Shown here piece after piece: positions 1-6,100 of a stretch of DNA of 12,261 nt; positions within the stretch are counted from its first letter, which is position 1, and every line of letters starts with the position of its first letter. Below the pieces are notes generated by a model. The model did no database searches. It saw only the letters and a program-made list of their open reading frames with translations, and was not told where the DNA came from. A program made the translations under genes and the position numbers. Origin of the DNA: JAKBCQ01 sp021807585. Lineage in GTDB: Bacteria; Planctomycetota; Planctomycetia; Isosphaerales; Isosphaeraceae. The stretch covers positions 1-12,261 of the forward strand of contig DAHWFG010000118.1 in NCBI GenBank assembly GCA_027325115.1, in the 5' to 3' direction.

Positions 1-612
1 ATTTGAATTTTCATTCATCGGTTCGGTTTGGAATCGAACCTCGACGGCGTCTCGAACGCGAGGGGTCGATAACGCCACGCTTATATCACAAGCAAGCATA
101 TTATCAAATTTTCCAGGTGATTTTATATAGAATTCAAAATAATCCTCAAGTTTTATCTTCTTATCGGGAGGAACGGGGATTTCGATCAGGTCGACGTAAT
201 GCAGATCGACCCTGCGTACTTTCGTGGGCTTGAACAGCTCGACGTAGTCAATATACATTAGAATAGCTTGGTCGCGAAGGTATTCATACCCCGCGTATGA
301 CCCGGATCCTCGAGTGATGTTGCAGACCAGCCGATCGTCGGCGGAAACCTGGACCCAGAACGTTCCTTGTTCGTTCCGACCTCGAACGTGATTCACCTCG
401 ATCTTGCCCGGGATGATCTCGGGAAGTTTGGCTGGAGAGAAATCCTTGATCTCAACATGTCTCACCCACGCGATATCGTGATGTGGTAAAGTATTCTGAT
501 GACGGAGAAAGAATGCATTCGCGATTTGAATATCCCATGTTTTCTTGTCGGGAGCGGGATCGAACTCAATCGCGATCCAAGACTGAATGACCGGAGGGTT
601 AGTGAGTTTCAT
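1..612 (-). CDS. TIGR04255-like family protein, 3' end missing
   Basis: The minus-strand reading frame is open from an ATG at 612 through the left edge, 204 codons without a stop, so the C-terminus lies outside the window. The start is well fixed: an in-frame TGA lies nine codons upstream, and no ATG, GTG or TTG falls between it and the ATG. A weak GGTGGA lies 6 bases before the start. The protein opens MKLTNPPVIQSWIAIEF. Around residues 110-150 a stretch with RDQAILMYIDYVELF and then VRRVDLHYVDLIEIPVP follows the pattern I know from TIGR04255 proteins: a proline-containing N-terminal strand, then a helix, then a 'hRYhN.hdlP'-like strand. Members are usually about 250-280 residues, so roughly three quarters is visible. 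The function of the family is unknown and its distribution sporadic. The match is by eye, so the family is moderately sure and the reading frame very sure. The gene is richer in AT codons than the kinase gene. Confidence 0.68.
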   Translation of the reverse strand, partial: MKLTNPPVIQSWIAIEFDPAPDKKTWDIQIANAFFLRHQNTLPHHDIAWVRHVEIKDFSPAKLPEIIPGKIEVNHVRGRNEQGTFWVQVSADDRLVCNITRGSGSYAGYEYLRDQAILMYIDYVELFKPTKVRRVDLHYVDLIEIPVPPDKKIKLEDYFEFYIKSPGKFDNMLACDISVALSTPRVRDAVEVRFQTEPMNENSN

Positions 613-659
613 GTCGATTCCACCACATTCTTTCGATCGTCATAAATACCCCTGCATAA

Positions 660-675
660 CGCGGCGATCGCCGCG
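660..675. repeat. 16-base perfect palindrome with GCGATCGC core
   Basis: The sequence CGCGGCGATCGCCGCG is its own reverse complement over 16 bases. Its core, GCGATCGC, is identical to the HIP1 octamer known from cyanobacteria. It lies about 48 bases upstream of the start at 612, inside the likely leader or promoter region of the minus-strand gene. It could be an operator for a dimeric regulator, a strong hairpin in the 5' leader, or simply the longest local case of the CGATCG abundance seen across the window. The palindrome is certain and its role is unknown. Confidence 0.55.
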
Positions 676-718
676 CCGCGACCACACGCTAATCGATGCA
701 TAATGATTTTATATGAAC

Positions 719-742
719 AAAAAATAGGCGTCTCTTCCGCCT
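719..742 (-). terminator. Possible intrinsic terminator or attenuator, minus strand
   Basis: Read on the minus strand, AGGCG, a seven-base loop (GAAGAGA) and CGCCT form a five-base-pair GC-rich hairpin. It is followed after one A by six T residues, the form of a factor-independent terminator. It lies about 107 bases before the ATG at 612. It could therefore end a transcript coming from the right, where no convincing gene is seen, or act as an attenuator within the leader of the TIGR04255-like gene. The short stem keeps confidence moderate. Confidence 0.4.
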
Positions 743-743
743 C

Positions 744-775
744 ATGCTCAAGTCGCTTCCGCGACGCGGGAGCAT
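744..775. other. Two-part stem-loop next to the terminator-like hairpin
   Basis: ATGCTC (744-749) pairs with GAGCAT (770-775), and inside it GTCGC (752-756) pairs with GCGAC (761-765) around a TTCC loop. An internal loop of 2 and 4 bases separates the two stems. The structure can form in DNA or in RNA from either strand. It directly abuts the terminator-like hairpin at 719-742, which suggests one structured element. It may be a leader RNA structure or a dispersed REP-like repeat. Confidence 0.4.
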
Positions 776-1466
776 ACGCTTACGAGTATGAACGATCGAC
801 CTCGAAATCTCGATTTCGTTGTAATCGACTCGACGCGCGAATTCCACGCTTCACCCGTCGATTTCGATAGCGGGCCGCAAGCTTGGACACGCCGAAAACC
901 TCGTCTCCTTCTTATCGATCGGCGATTTTCGGGGTTAAAAGTTCCTAATCGGGTGTTCATATCGCTTGCGATCGGCTTCGCCCGACGCATCGCTTGCTTT
1001 TTCACTTGATCGCTTTATCCCACGCTTAGCGGCGAAAGAGGCGAGCGCCGACCGAACTTCTTGGAGGATTGCTCTTGTCGATTCGTCCGCGAGAACGTAT
1101 GAAGACCCAATCGTCGACGAAACCGGCGTTCCTTAGGGGACTTCGGCTCGATTCCAGGCCTCGAATCTCGGTCCAAAACTCCGCGTGAAGGTCGTTCGGG
1201 CTCGGGATGACTCAAGCATCACCGAACCCTCAAACTCGACTCAATCGGCGCACACGTCAGTCGTATTTCAGGCGGGAGCGATTTCCCGCGATCGAGGTTG
1301 GCGTCGAGCGACCGAACCGTCGAAATAAAAGGAACAGCCGCGGCTTTCGGTCGATTCGCACGGCGCGAAAATCGCCTGGATCGATCGCGATCGAAGCGAA
1401 CGATCGTCGAGAAATCGGCCGATATCGAGGCTCGAAGCAATAACGGAAACGATCGGGTCGCCCATC

Positions 1467-1478
1467 AGGGGAGAAGGG
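1467..1478 (+). promoter_or_regulatory. Ribosome binding site of the DUF1571 gene
   Basis: The purine run AGGGGAGAAGGG ends four bases before the ATG at 1483. It is the best Shine-Dalgarno-like sequence in the window and fixes the start of the lipoprotein gene. The other genes here start with weak or no such signal. Confidence 0.65.
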
Positions 1479-1482
1479 CGTT

Positions 1483-2892
1483 ATGGATACGGCAAGGATC
1501 GCCGAGGCGTGGCATAGAATTGGTCCAGCGATCGTCCTGGGGGCGATTTGCGTGTTCAGCCAAGGATGCTCCAGCCTGGAGACGATTAAGGATTCGCCCG
1601 TCGTCAGTCGCTTCACAGGAACCAACAAAAACGCGCTCGGCGCACAGCCGTCTGAAGACGATCCCAACTGGTACAGCCGCGGTTTGGCGGCGTATCGATC
1701 GAAAGATTACGAAGACCGCGAACGCAGGCTCGCGCTCGAAAAGAAAGATCAAGAACGGCGTGAACGTCGATCTCGGCTGGCTCGGAGCAAAGACCCTGAG
1801 ACCTCGGCGGATAATCGCCCCCCGACGGACGGCACGGGAGTCGTTTTAGAAAAACCTTCGCCGCTTGAGCTCGACGACCTTCAAGGCAGACCTCGTTTGG
1901 TCGATCGAAGACGCTCGGGACGAGACGTCGAGCCCGCCCAGGCGAGTCAACCCGCCGCACTCGGCACGTCCGTCGCGGCGACCGATCGAGCCCGGAACAA
2001 CGACGAAGCGCCCGTCGCCGATCGTGTCGAACGCGTCCGAGGAACTCGCGTGATCGCCCCCGCCGCGGGAGAATTCGCGGGAGGCGTGGCGTCGGCCATG
2101 GCGACCCAAAACGACGGCCAGTCGATCTCCCCCGCCGAACGTCTTAAAGCCGATTTCGAGACAATCGACGGAATCCTCAACCGAGCACGATCTCAGCTCG
2201 ATTCGATGACGACATATCAACTGTCGATGGTGGGACAGGAGCGGATCGGCGACACCCTGAGAGAGCCTGAAAATTTGGTTTTGAGCGTGCGCCGCGAACC
2301 GAAGGCGGTCCGGCTGAATTGGCCCGAGGGTCCGCATCAAGGACGCGAAGTCATTTACGATTCTCAGGGATCCGATCAACTCATGCATGTTAATATGGCC
2401 GACATGGGATTATTGGGACAAAAATTGGCGATCGACCCGATGGGCGCTCTTGCATCGAAGAACAGCCGGCATCCGATCACCGAGGCGGGTTTGGATACGA
2501 TCGTCGAGAAGGTCGAGCTCGCTCTCGCGAAGCAGCACGTACCGAACAACGAGTTCGGCGATTTGAAATACGAGGGAGCGACGGTCCCCGAGGGGTATAA
2601 CGGCCGGTGCGACCTGATCGCTCGGGTGACGCCGACGGGAGACAAATGGGTCGTCGCTTTTGATCGCTCGACGGGTCTTCCGGCGATCGTCGAGGCGACC
2701 GATCCCCGGGGGCGCTTGCTGGAACGCTATGTTTTCACGCGGGTTAAACCGAATCCGATCGATCTCGACACGACGACGGCGTTCGACCCACAGGCGCGGT
2801 GGGGTAGCAGCGGCACGGGGGGATTGCTGGGCCGAATCGCTCGCGGAGTCGATAAGACCACGACCGTAACCGCGCCGAGTTCGACGCGGTGA
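1483..2892 (+). CDS. Putative lipoprotein with C-terminal DUF1571 domain
   Basis: 469 residues. The ATG at 1483 follows a strong purine-rich ribosome binding site. Residues 13-28 are hydrophobic (IGPAIVLGAICVFSQG) and end at Cys29, giving a lipoprotein-type signal peptide. The lipobox is imperfect, with Ser at -3. Residues 30 to about 215 are charged and low in complexity: an Arg/Glu/Lys-rich segment near 70-105, then Ala/Pro/Asp-rich sequence, probably a disordered spacer. The recognisable part is about 215-437: TTYQLSMVGQERIGDTL near 243, VRREPKAVRLNW, GREVIYD and SRHPITEAGLDTIVEK follow the DUF1571 pattern, and late strands run to FTRVKPN. DUF1571 proteins are known mainly as paralogues in planctomycetes and some other bacteria, and their function is unknown. 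The likely place is the outer face of a membrane, with the domain reached over a long tether. A strong terminator follows, so the gene is probably monocistronic. Confidence 0.86.
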   Translation: MDTARIAEAWHRIGPAIVLGAICVFSQGCSSLETIKDSPVVSRFTGTNKNALGAQPSEDDPNWYSRGLAAYRSKDYEDRERRLALEKKDQERRERRSRLARSKDPETSADNRPPTDGTGVVLEKPSPLELDDLQGRPRLVDRRRSGRDVEPAQASQPAALGTSVAATDRARNNDEAPVADRVERVRGTRVIAPAAGEFAGGVASAMATQNDGQSISPAERLKADFETIDGILNRARSQLDSMTTYQLSMVGQERIGDTLREPENLVLSVRREPKAVRLNWPEGPHQGREVIYDSQGSDQLMHVNMADMGLLGQKLAIDPMGALASKNSRHPITEAGLDTIVEKVELALAKQHVPNNEFGDLKYEGATVPEGYNGRCDLIARVTPTGDKWVVAFDRSTGLPAIVEATDPRGRLLERYVFTRVKPNPIDLDTTTAFDPQARWGSSGTGGLLGRIARGVDKTTTVTAPSSTR

Positions 2893-2935
2893 TCGCGTGC
2901 GACCACCTCAGGTTGGATCAATCGATCTCCACCCA

Positions 2936-2968
2936 GCCGGCATTATCGTGCCGGCTTTGTGTTTTTTG
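2936..2968 (+). terminator. Intrinsic terminator after the DUF1571 gene
   Basis: AGCCGGCA (2936-2943) and TGCCGGCT (2950-2957) form a perfect eight-base-pair stem around the six-base loop TTATCG. A T-rich tail ending in six T residues (2963-2968) follows. It lies 44 bases after the stop codon on the same strand. No T-run follows on the minus strand, so it acts in one direction and insulates the kinase gene from upstream transcription. Confidence 0.88.
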
Positions 2969-3120
2969 GCGCGATTTTTTACCGAAAAACGATCGAATGC
3001 CGTTTCGCTCTTGAGGGTTTGGAGTGTACGCTGGATGGCGTAAGCGTCGCGAGGGTGCGGTCGCGATTGCTCGGCCGCTTCAGCGGGAATGGAGGGCCGA
3101 CGTCTCGCCACGATCTCGCT

Positions 3121-3142
3121 TAATAATATTATAGCCAATAAT
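3121..3142 (+). promoter_or_regulatory. AT-rich initiation region before the kinase start
   Basis: About 22 bases, almost all A or T apart from one GCC, directly precede the ATG at 3143, in a GC-rich setting. They include the palindrome TAATATTA (3124-3131). No Shine-Dalgarno sequence is present. An unstructured AT-rich leader could allow initiation without one, or the segment could hold a -10-like box for a very short leader. If translation instead starts at 3089, these bases are coding (NNIIANN). Confidence 0.35.
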
Positions 3143-6100
3143 ATGAACGAATCGGATTCAGATAAGCCTCATGCTTACGATTTGATTGAGGAATATCTCG
3201 AGCGACTTCGATGCGGTTCGAATCCGACGATTGAGGAGTATATCAAGCGATATCCCGAATTGGCCGAGCAGATCCTCGATTTGTTCCCGGCGATGGCGCT
3301 GATGGAGGAGGTTTCGCTCGAGGGTGATCTCGATCCCGCTCGGTTTTCGAAGGCCGAGGTCGATACGGGGGGCTCGACGCGCGAAGACGATTTTCATGTG
3401 ATCCGAGAGATCGGTCGCGGCGGGATGGGGATCGTTTACGAGGCGGTGCAAATCTCGCTGGGTCGCCGGGTCGCTCTCAAAGCTCTGTTTCATGAACACG
3501 TCCGCGATCGGGGAAAAACGCAACGATTCGAGCGCGAGGCGAAGGCCGCGGCTCGGCTTCATCATACGAACATCGTGCCGGTATTCGGCGTCGGTCGCCG
3601 CGGATCAACGCCTTATTATGTGATGCAATATATTGAGGGATTCGGGCTCAACGAGCTGATCGCGGAGCTGAATAAGATGCGCGTTTCGGGTCGCGGTCCG
3701 ATCGAGATTCGGCGCGCGTGGGATTCTCTGAGGCTCGTCGAGCGGAAGGGATCGGCGGCGGGCGAGGGCTTGCGACCGATCGTCGAAGAACCTTTCTCCC
3801 CTCCCGAACGATCGGTCTCGACGATCGACCTCGCGATGGACGAACATGCGTTCATTCCTATAACTACGATATTTGAGAAATTATCGCATTTTCCCGCGAC
3901 GTCGGGGGGGCTCGATCCCGCGGCGGCGGTCGAGGCTCCGACCGAGACGTTCGTCCCGGCGTCGTCGGCGTCGATCACGGAGCGGAGCGAAGTCGAATCC
4001 TTCGTTGATCGAACGACTTCGCATCATTATTGGAAAGAGATCGCTCGCATCGGCGCGCAAGCGGCCGAGGCGATCGATTACGCGCACCGGCACAAGGTGC
4101 TTCATCGCGACGTCAAGCCCTCGAATCTTCTCCTCGACGCGCAAGGGACGGTTTGGGTGACCGATTTCGGGTTGGCGAAGATCGACGACGATCTCGACCT
4201 GACGGGCTCGGGAGATGTCGTCGGCACGATCCGCTACCTTCCCCCCGAGGCGTTCGAGGGAAAACACGGCGAGACGGGGGACGTTTATTCGCTCGGCATC
4301 ACGCTTTATGAGCTGCTGGCGCTTAAGCCGGCTTATGGAGATTCGGATCGGCTTACGTTGATGAAGCGGGTGACGACCGAGGCGCCGCCGCCGATCGCGC
4401 GGGTGCGGCCGGGGATTCCCCGAGATCTGGCGACGATCGTCCGCAAGGCGATCGAGCGCGAGTCGAAACATCGATACGCTTCGGCACAAGAACTTGCTGA
4501 CGACTTGAATCGATTTATCAACGACGAACCGATTACTGCGCGACGGGTGTCGACCGCGGAACGGTTTTATCGGTGGGCGCGGCGCAATCCCGCGATTTCG
4601 GCGTCGCTCGCGGTGATTTTTTTGCTCCTTGCGACGGCCGCGGTCGTCGCGACGATCGCCGCGACGCGGTTCGGCAAGCTCGCCGACGAACGGGGAAGGC
4701 TCGCCGAACGCGAGGGAAAACTCGCCGTCGAAAAAGAGGCCGAACGACTCAAAGCGCAACGCGCCGGCGACGACGCCGAGCGGGCGCGACGGATCGCCGA
4801 ACGCGAACGACTGCGGTCGGTGCGCGAATTGTATTTCGCTCGATTTAATTTGCTCGGGTCGTCCCTCTCATCGCCGCGCGGCGACAACCAGATCGATCTG
4901 CTGCTCCGCGATTGGCGCGGACTCAACGTCGAAAACGATCCACGCGCGTGGGAGTGGTACTATTTTCATGCTATTTTGAATCAAGGCGCGATCGACGCTC
5001 GGGGACCCACGCAAGAGATCCTCACGATCGCGTGGAGCCGCGACGGAAAGACGATCGCGTCGGCGGGGAAGGACGCTTTTATCCGGCTGATCGACGCCGC
5101 GACGGGGGCGACGATCCGCGTCGTCGCCGCGCCTCAAGAAACCAAAACGATCGCATGGGATCCCAAACACAACCGCTTCGCGTCGGGGCATCGCGACGGC
5201 GCAGTGCGGTTTTGGGATGGAAAAACCGGCGCGGCGCTCGGCGCGATCGAAGCGTTCGAACTTGAAGTCGACGAAGTCGCGTGGTCGCCCGACGGATCGA
5301 GAATCGCCGCGGTCGGTTGGGATTCAAAAATTAAAGTATGGGATACTTCTGATTGCACGCTCGTCGCGACGATCCGCGGAGAATCCGAGGCGTATCTCTC
5401 GATCGCGTTCTCGCCCGACGGCGACCGGCTCTGCGCCGCGGGACTCGACGGATCGACGAGCTGCTGGAACGCGAAAACGCATGAAATAATATTTAAACAT
5501 TACGACGATCCGGCTCGATCGAGGCGGATCCGCTATTCACCCGACGGAACACGAATCGCCGTCTCGAATAACGAGCGAGGAGTCACGATCCGTGAAGCGG
5601 CCAAGGGAACCGTAATCGCGCGATCGAGTTGGTCGTTTCACACGCTCAACTCGATCGAATGGAGTCCCGACGGAAAAACGATCGCGACCGGGGCTCGCGA
5701 TCGCACGGTCGGATTCTTGGATTCCGATCGTTTAATCCGTCGATTCGCCCTCCGCGGCTTTCTCGACGAGGTCAAGTCGATCGCCTGGAGCCCCGACGGT
5801 TCGAGGATCGCCGCGGCGACCGGCGGCGAGAACGGCGCCATCCGAATCGCGACCGTCAATCCCCCGTCCTACCCGCTCGTCCTCCAAAAAGCTCATGAAC
5901 AAACGATACGAATGATTCGGTTCGACGCGTCGGGAAAACAATTCGCCACCGCGTCCGAAGACGGTTCGGTGAAGATCTGGAACTCGGAAACATACGCAAA
6001 CATTCGCACATTTAGGGTCGCTCACGATTCGTTCACGTCGGTCTGTTTTCATCCCGACGGTAAAACGATCGCGTGCGGCGATCGCGACGGGACGACCAAA

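Larger units (their letters stand above)
613..1482. other. Gene-poor intergenic stretch between divergent genes
   Basis: About 870 bases separate the divergent starts at 612 (minus) and 1483 (plus). Several short frames are open here on both strands, such as minus 1005-748, plus 788-1009, minus 1215-1015 and plus 1207-1443. They encode arginine- and serine-rich peptides that overlap on opposite strands, match no family I recognise, and lack ribosome binding sites. I read them as by-products of the GC-rich, CGA-rich composition. The AT-rich part, about 685-725, is the most promoter-like segment and probably serves the minus gene, but I could not place -35 and -10 boxes convincingly. The rest, 776-1482, is dense in the hexamer CGATCG and shows no recognisable RNA gene. 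It may hold a decayed gene, a long leader or a small RNA. Confidence 0.6.

Noticed and set aside
748..1005. Minus-strand frame of 85 codons ending beside the hairpins, possibly the gene served by the terminator at 719-742
   Set aside because: It starts with GTG and no ribosome binding site, is rich in arginine and serine, overlaps an equally open plus-strand frame (788-1009), and matches nothing I know. The terminator is explained as well by a leader structure.
1298..1849. Plus-strand frame of 183 codons overlapping the DUF1571 gene start
   Set aside because: It is arginine-rich shadow coding in another frame. The DUF1571 frame has the ribosome binding site, signal peptide and family motifs.
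3089..3142. Eighteen-residue N-terminal extension of the kinase from the ATG at 3089
   Set aside because: It is not excluded, but the only purine-rich sequence abuts the ATG with no spacing, and the added residues do not resemble the family N-terminus. ATG 3143 is preferred.
3881..4759. Minus-strand frame of 292 codons opposite the kinase gene
   Set aside because: It lies opposite the kinase catalytic domain and membrane helix. Its arginine-rich content follows from the complementary codons of a GC-rich gene.
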